DNA of 7,265 bases, taken from contig MHEA01000227.1 of assembly GCA_001805085.1 (NCBI GenBank), forward strand, positions 3,260 to 10,524. The letters run 5' to 3'. Below the pieces are notes generated by a model. That model searched no databases and was not told where the DNA came from. It saw only the letters and a program-made list of their open reading frames with translations. Shown one piece after another: positions 1 to 5,820 of this stretch (the stretch's first letter is position 1; the number at the start of each line of letters is the position of its first letter). The position numbers and the translations under genes are program-made. Source of the DNA: Nitrospirae bacterium GWC2_57_9 (GTDB lineage Bacteria > Nitrospirota > UBA9217).

Positions 1-488
1 CGGACGGGCATGAGGTCCGGGTCTTCGAGCTGAACAAGATCGTCATCAGACCCTGCCAAGACTGCGCCGGCTGCCTCAAGACCGGCATCTGCATCCATAA
101 AGACGACGCCATGTGCGAAATCTATGGTGCCATACGCGCGGCGGAGCGCATCATCCTTGCATCACCCATCTTCTTTTCGAGCGTCAGCGCCCAGACCAAG
201 GCCATGATCGACCGGTGCCAGTCCTTCTGGTGCGAAAAGTACCTCATGAAGAGGGAGATCCCGGCGGGACCGCGCGGACGAAAAGGCCTGCTCCTTCTGG
301 TCGGAGGGATGACAAAGGAAGGCAGCGAAACATGCTCTGAAGAGACGGCGAAGGCCTTCTTCCGCACCGTCAGCGTTCCCCAGCACAAGGTGCTGGTCTA
401 CAAGGGCATCGATGCCAAGGGAGATATTTTGAAACATCCCACGGCGTTAAAAGAGGCGTATGAAGCGGGGAAAGAACTGGGGAACTGA
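1..488 (+). CDS. Flavodoxin-fold NAD(P)H/FMN reductase, iron-sulfur flavoprotein-like (5' truncated)
   Basis: The reading frame is open from base 3 and enters from outside the window, so the N-terminal beta-strand and the first FMN-phosphate loop are missing. The visible part has the pattern of the NADPH-dependent FMN reductase / iron-sulfur flavoprotein family. A compact cysteine cluster C-x2-C-x2-C-x5-C lies at codons 54, 63, 72 and 90. It is followed by 'HKDDAMCEIYGAI', then 'ASPIFFSSVSAQTKAMIDR', the flavin-contacting segment, and a 'W-x2-KY' motif. In iron-sulfur flavoproteins this cysteine spacing binds a [4Fe-4S] cluster that exchanges electrons with FMN, so a cytoplasmic redox or oxidative-stress role in an anaerobe is likely; the real electron donor and acceptor cannot be read from sequence. 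The internal ATG at 111 is not the start, because conserved family sequence continues upstream of it. A strong terminator follows 33 bases after the stop, so this is the last gene of its transcript. Confidence 0.88.
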   Translation, partial: DGHEVRVFELNKIVIRPCQDCAGCLKTGICIHKDDAMCEIYGAIRAAERIILASPIFFSSVSAQTKAMIDRCQSFWCEKYLMKREIPAGPRGRKGLLLLVGGMTKEGSETCSEETAKAFFRTVSVPQHKVLVYKGIDAKGDILKHPTALKEAYEAGKELGN

Positions 489-521
489 TCAGGATTGCTG
501 CAGGCTCGAATCGGAAAGGTT

Positions 522-556
522 AAAGAGGGTTCTTCAATAGAAGAACCCTCTTTTTT
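522..556 (+). terminator. Rho-independent terminator of the flavoprotein gene
   Basis: A perfect 14-bp stem (522-535 pairing with 540-553) closes on the four-base loop AATA and runs straight into a T-tract (551-556, then ATTT). It lies just past the stop codon at 488 and is a textbook intrinsic terminator for rightward transcription. The A-rich 5' side (AAAGAGGG) could give weak termination on the other strand too. Confidence 0.93.
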
Positions 557-605
557 ATTTGAAGGTGATAACTACAAACTGCTTACCAGAAAATATAAAA
601 GCTGC

Positions 606-767
606 CTCGCGCAAAGCCGCCAGGACGCCAGGAAAAGCATTGAATCAAGATGCCGGGTTTAACCAGCACTCTTTTTTTTGATTGCTTTTTGACTTTCTTC
701 GCGCCTTTGCCTGCACCCAGCGCTTACGAGTGCGGATGCGCGAGTGCAGGGCGCGGCTTTGCGCGAG
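606..767. repeat. 15-bp perfect inverted repeat of the 'CGCGCAAAGCCGC' type
   Basis: CTCGCGCAAAGCCGC at 606-620 recurs exactly inverted at 753-767 (GCGGCTTTGCGCGAG), with 132 bases between. Inside the arms, AAAAGCA (634-640) and the TGCTTTTT near 683-690, and GACGCCAGGAAAA against TTTCTTCGCGCC near 693-704, also match in inverted orientation imperfectly. The arms resemble the degenerate CGCAAAGACGCAAAG-like intergenic elements common in many environmental bacterial genomes. I infer a decayed dispersed palindromic element, not an insertion sequence, as no transposase is present. Confidence 0.5.
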
Positions 768-844
768 ACTGGTCTTGATTTTATCCTGGGCCTTGCTCCG
801 CGGGCTCCGCTCTCTGGAGAGTCCTTACTCCGCATTTTCCCAAG

Positions 845-1594
845 CTACAGATCGATATCCACCTGGAACGTATACGTCGGCTTGTAATTGTCGTTGTTAT
901 ACTTGTCCATGCCGAAGATCACGCCCACGTTGGGAGAGAACTTCCAGGCAACGCCGTAGCTGAGGGCGCCGTAGCTGTTGTCCCCGCCCATGTAATCCAC
1001 GGCCACCCAGAGCTTGTCCGAGATCTCCGAGATCGTCCGGTCCCAGGAAAGCAGCACGCCCTTTTCATCCTTCTCCCCGTTCTTGTCCAGGAGCAGATCG
1101 TCATTGCCCTGGTAGTATCCGGCCGATACCCTGCCCGCCTTGCCCAGGGTCTTGGCCGCCAGCGCATATACGATGTTATAATCGGTGCCGAAATTCGAGA
1201 CGCTGTCGTACTTGTTGGTGCCGAAATCGTAGGCACCCACGGCGAGCGCCGGTGACCCGGTAAAGAGCGATCCCTCGGGCGTACCGACCTTGGCGTTGAA
1301 ATAGAACGGGCTCGAATCAGCCGGCTCGGTCCCGTACGACCGGTAGTCCACGCCCAGTTCCATCTGGATCTTTTCCAGGGGCAGGACACCCACGGTAATG
1401 CCGTTATTGATCACGTTCGCTTCCCGGGTCGCGCCGTCGATCCTGCGCGTCTTGATGTATTGATCGAAGCCGAGATGGACCTTGCCGAAAGGCTGAATGT
1501 CCGTTGACGGGATCCAGATCTGTGTTGACGGTGTGGCGTAAGCTGCGGTGCCGGCCAGCAGCACCATACCAAGGACCAATGCTATCTTCTTCAT
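845..1594 (-). CDS. Exported protein, probable outer-membrane beta-barrel
   Basis: The product is 249 residues. Residues 1 to about 20 (MKKIALVLGMVLLAGTAAYA) form a classical Sec signal peptide: two lysines, a hydrophobic core and an A-x-A cleavage site. The mature part is glycine-, tyrosine- and aspartate-rich with alternating hydrophobic residues and repeated aromatic strand ends, for example VSAGYYQG, LWVAVDYMGG, YGVAWKFS and TYTFQVDIDL at the C terminus. This is the texture of a transmembrane beta-barrel facing the outer membrane, although the last residue is Leu, not the more usual Phe. I chose ATG 1594 because GGAGGAGG (1600-1607 on the minus strand) sits five bases upstream; a TTG at 1609 would overlap that ribosome binding site and put acidic residues before the signal peptide. 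No enzyme motif is seen, so porin, adhesin or structural roles remain open. The gene is monocistronic and points away from the DJ-1 gene. Confidence 0.82.
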   Translation of the reverse strand: MKKIALVLGMVLLAGTAAYATPSTQIWIPSTDIQPFGKVHLGFDQYIKTRRIDGATREANVINNGITVGVLPLEKIQMELGVDYRSYGTEPADSSPFYFNAKVGTPEGSLFTGSPALAVGAYDFGTNKYDSVSNFGTDYNIVYALAAKTLGKAGRVSAGYYQGNDDLLLDKNGEKDEKGVLLSWDRTISEISDKLWVAVDYMGGDNSYGALSYGVAWKFSPNVGVIFGMDKYNNDNYKPTYTFQVDIDL

Positions 1595-1599
1595 TTCTT

Positions 1600-1607
1600 C
1601 CTCCTCC
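1600..1607 (-). promoter_or_regulatory. Ribosome binding site deciding the start of the exported protein
   Basis: GGAGGAGG on the minus strand, five bases before the ATG at 1594. It encodes part of the spurious acidic extension if the upstream TTG is used, which argues for the ATG start. Confidence 0.85.
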
Positions 1608-1617
1608 AACTGCTTAG

Positions 1618-1646
1618 ATTATATCTGCTTGATACAAGCAGGAACT
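1618..1646 (-). promoter_or_regulatory. Probable promoter of the exported-protein gene
   Basis: On the minus strand a perfect TATAAT occupies 1623-1618, placing a start of transcription near 1611 and giving a leader of under 20 bases before the ATG at 1594. The -35 box is poor: TTCCTG lies 15 bases upstream and TTGCAG 21 bases upstream, neither at optimal spacing. A weak -35 with a perfect -10 and an intervening palindrome suggests an activated or otherwise regulated promoter. Confidence 0.5.
1625..1641. promoter_or_regulatory. Operator-like palindrome in the promoter spacer
   Basis: CTGCTTGATACAAGCAG is a perfect inverted repeat with 7-bp arms and a 3-base centre. It ends one base upstream of the TATAAT of the leftward promoter, so a dimeric regulator bound here would contact or block RNA polymerase. 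The regulator is not identifiable; no transcription factor gene is adjacent. In RNA of the plus strand it would also form a hairpin, but its position favours a DNA operator. Confidence 0.45.
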
Positions 1647-1864
1647 GCAATAGCAGCGACGAAAGCCTCCGGAGCTTTCAAACTGTTTCACTTCCTTGCG
1701 TTGCTCTAAAGCAAGGCACATGCCATCCTTTGGATAGAGGAGTGAGGCACGTTAAGCTTCTGTTTTCATTGTCCTGTTCTCATGGAGAGTGACGAAACGT
1801 CCGAGAAACCGCATAGGACCAACCGTCCATCTTTTAGGCTAATGATTAAATACCGGGCACTTGC
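1647..1864. other. Intergenic stretch between divergent genes
   Basis: This part of the divergent spacer between the exported-protein gene and the DJ-1/PfpI gene has no supported gene. It contains several short hairpins: CTGC-AATA-GCAG (1645-1656), GAAAGC/GCTTTC around 1660-1679, and CCTTGC/GCAAGG around 1693-1715. The first two surround GACGAAAGCCTCCGG, which resembles the core of cyclic-di-GMP-I riboswitches but is incomplete (see findings). Confidence 0.5.
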
Positions 1865-1893
1865 TTGATTTTGAACGAGCTATCTGCTACTGT
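1865..1893 (+). promoter_or_regulatory. Possible promoter of the DJ-1/PfpI gene
   Basis: TTGATT (1865-1870) and TACTGT (1888-1893) are separated by 17 bases, placing a start near 1900 and a 25-base leader before the ATG at 1926. Both boxes deviate from the sigma-70 consensus, so this is a moderate prediction. Confidence 0.35.
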
Positions 1894-1925
1894 ATTCGCG
1901 CTATTTCAGATAAGGAGTGTGCGAA

Positions 1926-2453
1926 ATGAGTCTGAACGAAAAAAAAGTCCTGATGGTGATCGCAGCGAACAATTTCAGGGATGAGGAGTACGCCGAGCCG
2001 CGCAAGGTGCTCGAAAAAGCAGGCGTTCGCGTGACAGTTGCCTGCTCAACGCTGAACACGGCAAAAGGCAAGCTCGGGTTGGAAGTTGAACCCGATGTGC
2101 TGATCAGCAATGTGAAGGAAGCGGACTATGACGGGATCGTGTTCGTGGGCGGAGGCGGAGCGCAGGAGTATTTCGAAAGCCCTGTTGCGCACAAGCTGGC
2201 CCGGAATTTTTACGGCCACGGCAAGCTCACCTCTGCCATCTGCATTGCTCCGGCGATCCTGGCGAACGCCGGACTGCTGAAGGCGAAAAAAGCAACGTCA
2301 TTCCCCTCTTCCAGAGAGACCCTCCAGACAAAAGGCGCTGTCTTCACCGGGACCGGCGTCGAGAGTGACGGACTGATCGTAACCGGAAGCGGACCGGAGG
2401 CGGCAACGAAGTTCGGAGAGAAGCTGGTGGAAGTGCTGGGAGGGAAGCAGTAG
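1926..2453 (+). CDS. DJ-1/PfpI family protein
   Basis: The product is 175 residues, the normal length of a single-domain DJ-1/PfpI protein, with an alpha/beta class-I glutamine-amidotransferase-like fold. The nucleophile elbow is SAICIAP at 103-109, with Cys106 as the reactive cysteine. The upstream acid that usually contacts this cysteine matches Glu21 in FRDEEY. Also visible are the glycine-rich VGGGGAQEY strand-turn (74-82) and the ILANAGLL, FTGTGVES and VTGSGPEAA blocks shared with PfpI-like homologues. Members include chaperones/deglycases, proteases and glyoxalase-like enzymes; the fold does not tell which, and a stress-protective cytoplasmic role is the safe reading. ATG 1926 is chosen over GTG 1917 because AAGGAG (1912-1917) is eight bases before the ATG and the GTG lies at the end of that site. 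The gene appears monocistronic: the next gene has its own promoter. Confidence 0.9.
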   Translation: MSLNEKKVLMVIAANNFRDEEYAEPRKVLEKAGVRVTVACSTLNTAKGKLGLEVEPDVLISNVKEADYDGIVFVGGGGAQEYFESPVAHKLARNFYGHGKLTSAICIAPAILANAGLLKAKKATSFPSSRETLQTKGAVFTGTGVESDGLIVTGSGPEAATKFGEKLVEVLGGKQ

Positions 2454-2496
2454 GGAGCTGCGAGATGCTTCTTCAATTTGCCGGAGACCTGCGCTG

Positions 2497-2525
2497 TTGA
2501 CAATAATGACAAATTTCGTTATTAT
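2497..2525 (+). promoter_or_regulatory. Strong sigma-70 promoter of the RES-Xre operon
   Basis: A perfect TTGACA (2497-2502), an optimal 17-base spacer and TATTAT (2520-2525, one mismatch to TATAAT) predict initiation near 2532, about 30 bases before the antitoxin ATG. It is the best promoter in the window, as expected for an antitoxin-first operon that is held down by autorepression. Confidence 0.8.
2502..2523. promoter_or_regulatory. Imperfect palindrome, candidate autoregulatory operator
   Basis: AATAA at 2502-2506 is mirrored by TTATT at 2519-2523; GA (2508-2509) and TC (2516-2517) also pair around the same centre, so 8 of 11 positions are symmetric. The element fills the promoter spacer and overlaps the -10 box. 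Antitoxins of this class carry a helix-turn-helix and repress their own operon, so binding here is the natural inference, not shown by sequence alone. Confidence 0.45.
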
Positions 2526-2563
2526 ATAGACAAATGTCGCCTATAATGCGGAGGTGCTTTATT

Positions 2564-3016
2564 ATGCCTGCAGCTAAAACGCTAAAAAAGACATGCCAAA
2601 TTAAAACCTCACAGATTTTCCCAAAGCTCTTTAATAAAGAAATAAGCTCTGAGATGGATGTAATAGAAATGAGCAGGCAAGGAGTTACCAAGGGCTCGCT
2701 TATCTCTCTTGGGGTTTGCTTTGGATTCACGCCCGACAGACTTGCTTATATGTTGCCTGTCACGCTTCGTACCATTCAGAGATATAAAAATGCGCAGAAA
2801 TTTAATCCCATCATATCAGAGCATATTATTCAATTGGCTCGGTTAATGGTGAGAGGAACTGAGGTATTTGAATCGCGTGAAAATTTTCTGCGTTGGTTCA
2901 CTACTCCAAACACTGCTTTAGGAGGTAAAGTTCCAAGCGAGTTGGTCAATCTTCAAACCGGAGCCCAACTCGTTATGGACGAGCTCATTCGAATCGACCA
3001 TGGTGTCTTTGCATGA
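2564..3016 (+). CDS. Xre/MbcA/ParS-type antitoxin of a RES toxin
   Basis: The product is 150 residues. Residues about 43-76 form an Xre-like helix-turn-helix (GSLISLGVCFGFTPDRLAYM followed by LPVTLRTIQRYK). Residues about 100-150 are the DUF2384 toxin-binding domain, with the signature RWFTTPNTALGGKVPSEL, then a helix and the terminal IDHGVFA that in relatives plugs the RES active site. The first 40 residues are basic and less conserved. ATG 2564 is chosen because GGAGG (2550-2554) is nine bases upstream; the alternative ATGs at 2534 and 2546 have no ribosome binding site and 2534 lies at the predicted transcription start. The stop overlaps the toxin start (ATGA), indicating translational coupling. 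Expected role: neutralise the RES toxin and repress the operon. Its AT-rich codon use differs from the DJ-1 gene before it. Confidence 0.92.
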   Translation: MPAAKTLKKTCQIKTSQIFPKLFNKEISSEMDVIEMSRQGVTKGSLISLGVCFGFTPDRLAYMLPVTLRTIQRYKNAQKFNPIISEHIIQLARLMVRGTEVFESRENFLRWFTTPNTALGGKVPSELVNLQTGAQLVMDELIRIDHGVFA

Positions 3017-3483
3017 TTGTCGTTTATCGAATAGCGAGATCAAAGTTTGCAAAGGATTTGTCGGGAGAAGGAGCAAGACTTGCCGGTGGCAGATGGAACC
3101 ATAAGGGGACGCCGGTTATTTATGCGGCTGAGAGCAGATCGCTCGCTGCTTTAGAAGCGCTTGTCCATATGTCGCAAGCAGAATTTCTAATAAAGCGAAA
3201 GGTAGTTACGATCGAAATTCCGAAGTCAATTATTCCGAAGACAATAAAGACATCTGATCTCCCTAAAGCTTGGCGCAGATATCCGCCATTTTTTAAACTG
3301 GCCGATATCGGCACGGAGTGGGCCCTGGAGAAGAAAGACTTGCTACTTCGCGTGCCGTCAGCCGTTATTCCTGAAGAGTTTAATATTCTAATCAATCCCC
3401 TCCATCCGGATATAAAACTCGTCAAGATCAGCCGGATCGAGGATTTCGTGTATGATAATCGACTGCAGAACTCAATGAAATGA
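3013..3483 (+). CDS. RES-domain toxin (NAD+-targeting)
   Basis: The product is 156 residues, essentially a bare RES domain. Family marks are visible in order: YRIA near the N terminus; GARLAGGRWNHKG (20-32) with conserved Arg27; VIYAAESRSLAALEALVH (35-52) with Tyr37 and Glu48; and LLLRVPSAVIPEEFNILINP (110-129) with Ser116, followed by HP. These supply the Arg, Glu and Ser for which the domain is named, and the frame is intact, so an active enzyme is expected. Characterised RES toxins degrade NAD+ (phosphorolysis or hydrolysis, as in MbcT) or ADP-ribosylate a host protein (as in ParT), stopping growth. The ATG overlaps the antitoxin stop by four bases, and there is no separate promoter, so both are made from one transcript. 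Role may be plasmid-like stabilisation of the AT-rich island, stress response or phage defence; the sequence does not decide. Confidence 0.93.
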   Translation: MIVVYRIARSKFAKDLSGEGARLAGGRWNHKGTPVIYAAESRSLAALEALVHMSQAEFLIKRKVVTIEIPKSIIPKTIKTSDLPKAWRRYPPFFKLADIGTEWALEKKDLLLRVPSAVIPEEFNILINPLHPDIKLVKISRIEDFVYDNRLQNSMK

Positions 3484-3552
3484 TCAGGCTCACCTTTTCT
3501 GCCGACTCGTTGGTTTTGATTTAATCAGCGCTTCTGCATTGAGTGAAATGCG

Positions 3553-3981
3553 ATGAGATCAAAGAAATTGTTCCTGGGACTTTTCGCTTCACCTCTTGCC
3601 ACATCTGTCACCATCTCAGCTTTCGCAATTTTACTTGTCACGATAACACTGAATGAGAGTTTGCGAGATGCAGCCAACGGCATTCACCGGCTGCTCATAT
3701 TCAGCACATTTTTATCGTATGCAATAGTCATTGTTGTTGGTATCCCTTTAAGTATTCTCTCGATAAGACACCAGTGGCGTAAATTATGGCAGAATTCTCT
3801 TGCGGGATTTTTCTTGGGTCTCGGTTTAGGAGTTGTTATCGCGTTAATAATGTCGATACTTCCTTCTTTTAAGTGGATCGATCCATATTCTCCATTTATT
3901 ACGATGTTATTTATTGGATTAGTCGGTTCAGCAACCATGACTACGTTATGGCCATTCATCGAACATAACAATGACAAATAA
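3553..3981 (+). CDS. Four-helix integral membrane protein, unknown function
   Basis: The product is 142 residues. I do not recognise the family. Four hydrophobic segments are clear: about 10-32, 46-70, 83-103 and 114-134, joined by short loops. Positive charges (RSKK at the start; RHQWRK at 71-76) lie on the presumed cytoplasmic side, which places both termini inside. Helix 3 is glycine-rich (GFFLGLGLGVV), which would allow tight helix packing. No catalytic, metal-binding or transporter signature is visible. The start at 3553 has only a weak GAG-type ribosome binding site; the ATG five bases earlier stops after two codons. The gene is AT-rich like the toxin-antitoxin pair 69 bases upstream, has no obvious promoter of its own and may be cotranscribed, but a functional link to the toxin is not demonstrated. 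Confidence 0.7.
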   Translation: MRSKKLFLGLFASPLATSVTISAFAILLVTITLNESLRDAANGIHRLLIFSTFLSYAIVIVVGIPLSILSIRHQWRKLWQNSLAGFFLGLGLGVVIALIMSILPSFKWIDPYSPFITMLFIGLVGSATMTTLWPFIEHNNDK

Positions 3982-4632
3982 TTAAGCCGGCAGCTCGAAC
4001 CCCGGGACATTTACTCCGCGAATTCATGAAAAAACTGTTGCCGCTGGTGAAAGACGATTTTGCAAAAAACGGAATTGCAATACTCGTCGTGGTTGGACCT
4101 GACGACGCTGCACTGCCTGCCCTTTCCAGACCTCTTTCCGTAAAATACCTGCATATTTTTTCAGGCCCTGCCGCTTCCAGCACATCCTCTGATTTTATAT
4201 CTTGAAGGAGAGATGCAAGATCCTTGTCAGCATGATGAAAACCACGCCGTGAAAGGTTCATCTGCAAACCCGTTCTGCCTATCAGTTTGCTCAATACGAA
4301 AATTCTTTTCGACCCAGCCTTATCCGGATCGATCGGCTCTTAGTTTACGGGGTCTTGAACACTTTAGGAGCCTATGTACCTCAAATACCATAGTAGGAGA
4401 AAGAGTAGTAGTCCAAAGAGCAATTGAGAACTTTACAGTAGTATAATATCCTAACAATATAAAGAATAATAATCTCCGATGAGCGGCGCTGTTGAGCAGG
4501 TTCAACGCCTGGAGCCGCTTCCTCCTCCGTTGCAATGGGAGGAATTCGAGGAATTGATGAATCTGAGTTTAACTGTTTTGGGAAGACGATCTCTATCTAA
4601 AAGATATCAATCGTCAATGCTGAGGAAAATCT
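3982..4632. other. Gene-poor stretch with possible gene remnants
   Basis: No complete gene is supported in this 650-base stretch. Two fragments look protein-like. On the plus strand, 4026-4205 can encode 59 residues beginning MKKLLPLVKDDFAKNGIAI and continuing LVVVGPDDAAL, an amphipathic helix then a buried strand, but with no ribosome binding site and an unstructured Ser-rich end. On the minus strand, the frame between about 4340 and 4130 gives a plausible helical piece with HHADKDLASLLQDIKSEDVL and then PEKICRYFTERGLERAG; it starts only at TTG or an internal ATG, and becomes Ser/Thr-rich junk beyond about 4120. A 66-residue plus frame at 4479-4679 begins with VQRLEPLPPPLQWEEFEEL but lacks a ribosome binding site and overlaps the FIST start. 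I read the region as decayed or rearranged sequence plus the leader of the FIST gene. A TATAAT at 4442-4447 could be a -10 box, with no matching -35. Confidence 0.4.
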
Positions 4633-5820
4633 ATGGGAACAGCGGTTGGTGTAGGTTACAGTGTTCACAGGAACCCTGAAGAGGCAGGGAAAGAGGCCGC
4701 CCTGAAGGCCCTTGAGCGGAAGGGTCCCGGGAAGCCGGATTTTGTCTTCGTCTTTGCCACAGTCGGGTATAACCAGCAGGTCCTCATCAGGACAATAAGA
4801 GAAACAATGTCAGGAGCTCCTTTAAGCGGCTGTTCCGGTGAGGGAATAATCACGCAGGGAATGGTTGCCGAGACCAACTTCGGTGTTTGCGTCATGGCAA
4901 TAAGTTCCGACGAATTGAGGTTTGACAACGTCCGCGTCAAGGAGATTGCCCGGGGTGCCGGTCCGGCCGGAGAACGGCTGGCGGCAGGGCTAAAGCCTTT
5001 GTTGACCGCAGACAGCTTCGCCTGCTTTCTTTTTATAGACGGTCTGGTGTTCGACTTCGACCCATTCCGGGCTGCGTTCGAACAAACACTGCAGGACAGG
5101 CAACTTCCTTTGTTCGGCGGATTGGCTGCCGACAACTGGGCTATCAGAAAGACTTACCAGTATCATGACGACGAGGTTTTTTCCGAGGGGATATCGGGTG
5201 TCCTGATGTCAGGTCGCGGGGAGGTTGCATCGGGGATCAGTCACGGCTGCGTCCCCGTCGGGACCAAACGCACAATAACCCGCAGTAAAGGCAACATCAT
5301 CTACGAGATTGATGGGATTCCAGCCCTTGAAGCCCTGAAGGATTATGCCGACGAAGACTGGAAAACCCAGTGGAACAAGCTCTCGTTAAACCTCTGCCTC
5401 GGCTTTAAAACGCCGGAGCACATGAAGAAGGATTACGGCGACTTCGTTGTCCGCTACATGGTAGGGAAGGACGACCGGGAAGGTTACGTGACGATCCAAT
5501 CCGATGTTCGGGACGGCACGGAATTTTGGATGGTGCGGCGCGACAAGGAGCTGATACGAGACGGCCTGCAGGCCATATCCCGCCAGATACAGGAGAAGAG
5601 GGGCAGTCGGAAACCCAAGTTCGTTCTTCAATTCGAATGCATGGGGCGGGGAAAGGTCGTCTTCAGAGAGCAGGAGAAGATCGAGTTGATCAGGTCACTG
5701 CAGGAAGAAATTGGCAAAGATATACCATGGATCGGGTTTTACACCTACGGTGAGATCGGGCCTGTTGCCGGCTATAATTGCATGCACAATTTCACCGCGG
5801 TGGTCGCCGCTGTCTGCTGA
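4633..5820 (+). CDS. FIST domain signal-transduction protein (FIST-N + FIST-C)
   Basis: The product is 395 residues, the usual size of a stand-alone FIST protein. FIST-N spans about 30-220 and includes KPDFVFVFATVGYNQ, the LSGCSGEGIIT block, FLFIDGL and LFGGLAADNW. FIST-C spans about 225-390 and includes IYEIDGIPALEALKDY, RDGTEFWMVRRD, a Cys in the FECMGRG segment and the terminal WIGFYTYGEIGPVAGYNCMHNFTAV. These glycine- and aromatic-rich blocks are characteristic of the family. FIST is a predicted intracellular sensory domain, thought to bind small ligands such as amino acids, and is usually fused to or encoded beside histidine kinases, diguanylate cyclases or chemotaxis receptors. No transmembrane segment is seen, so it is cytoplasmic. 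The ATG at 4633 has TGAGGA six bases upstream. The next gene in the same direction is a PAS/GAF sensor, a fitting output partner. Confidence 0.93.
   Translation: MGTAVGVGYSVHRNPEEAGKEAALKALERKGPGKPDFVFVFATVGYNQQVLIRTIRETMSGAPLSGCSGEGIITQGMVAETNFGVCVMAISSDELRFDNVRVKEIARGAGPAGERLAAGLKPLLTADSFACFLFIDGLVFDFDPFRAAFEQTLQDRQLPLFGGLAADNWAIRKTYQYHDDEVFSEGISGVLMSGRGEVASGISHGCVPVGTKRTITRSKGNIIYEIDGIPALEALKDYADEDWKTQWNKLSLNLCLGFKTPEHMKKDYGDFVVRYMVGKDDREGYVTIQSDVRDGTEFWMVRRDKELIRDGLQAISRQIQEKRGSRKPKFVLQFECMGRGKVVFREQEKIELIRSLQEEIGKDIPWIGFYTYGEIGPVAGYNCMHNFTAVVAAVC

Larger units (their letters stand above)
489..844. other. Gene-free stretch between convergent genes
   Basis: The stretch lies between the stop of the rightward flavoprotein gene and the stop of the leftward outer-membrane gene. 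Apart from the terminator at 522-556 and the inverted repeat reported separately, I see no supported gene. A rightward open frame at 682-963 has no ribosome binding site, is very rich in Arg, Cys and Ser, and runs into the real minus-strand gene. No clear terminator for the leftward gene is visible; a small CTCTC/GAGAG hairpin near 813-824 lacks a U-tract on either strand. Confidence 0.6.

Noticed and set aside
682..963. Plus-strand open frame of 93 codons
   Set aside because: It has no ribosome binding site, is unusually rich in Arg and Cys, and its 3' half is antisense to the well-supported exported-protein gene.
919..1389. Second minus-strand frame of 156 codons inside the exported-protein gene
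   Set aside because: It is an Arg/Trp/Ser-rich shadow in another frame of a gene with a clear signal peptide and ribosome binding site.
1917..1925. GTG at 1917 as start of the DJ-1/PfpI protein
   Set aside because: The GTG begins with the last base of the AAGGAG ribosome binding site; the ATG at 1926 is correctly spaced from it.
2534..2563. Upstream ATGs (2534, 2546) for the antitoxin
   Set aside because: They lie at or just after the predicted transcription start with no ribosome binding site, whereas GGAGG at 2550-2554 serves the ATG at 2564.
4432..4447. TTTACA and TATAAT as a promoter for the FIST gene
   Set aside because: The two boxes are only four bases apart, far from the required 16-18; only the -10 could be real.
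4479..4679. Plus-strand 66-codon frame before the FIST gene
   Set aside because: There is no ribosome binding site, the second half is not protein-like, and it overlaps the FIST start in another frame. It is kept only as a note in the gene-poor stretch.
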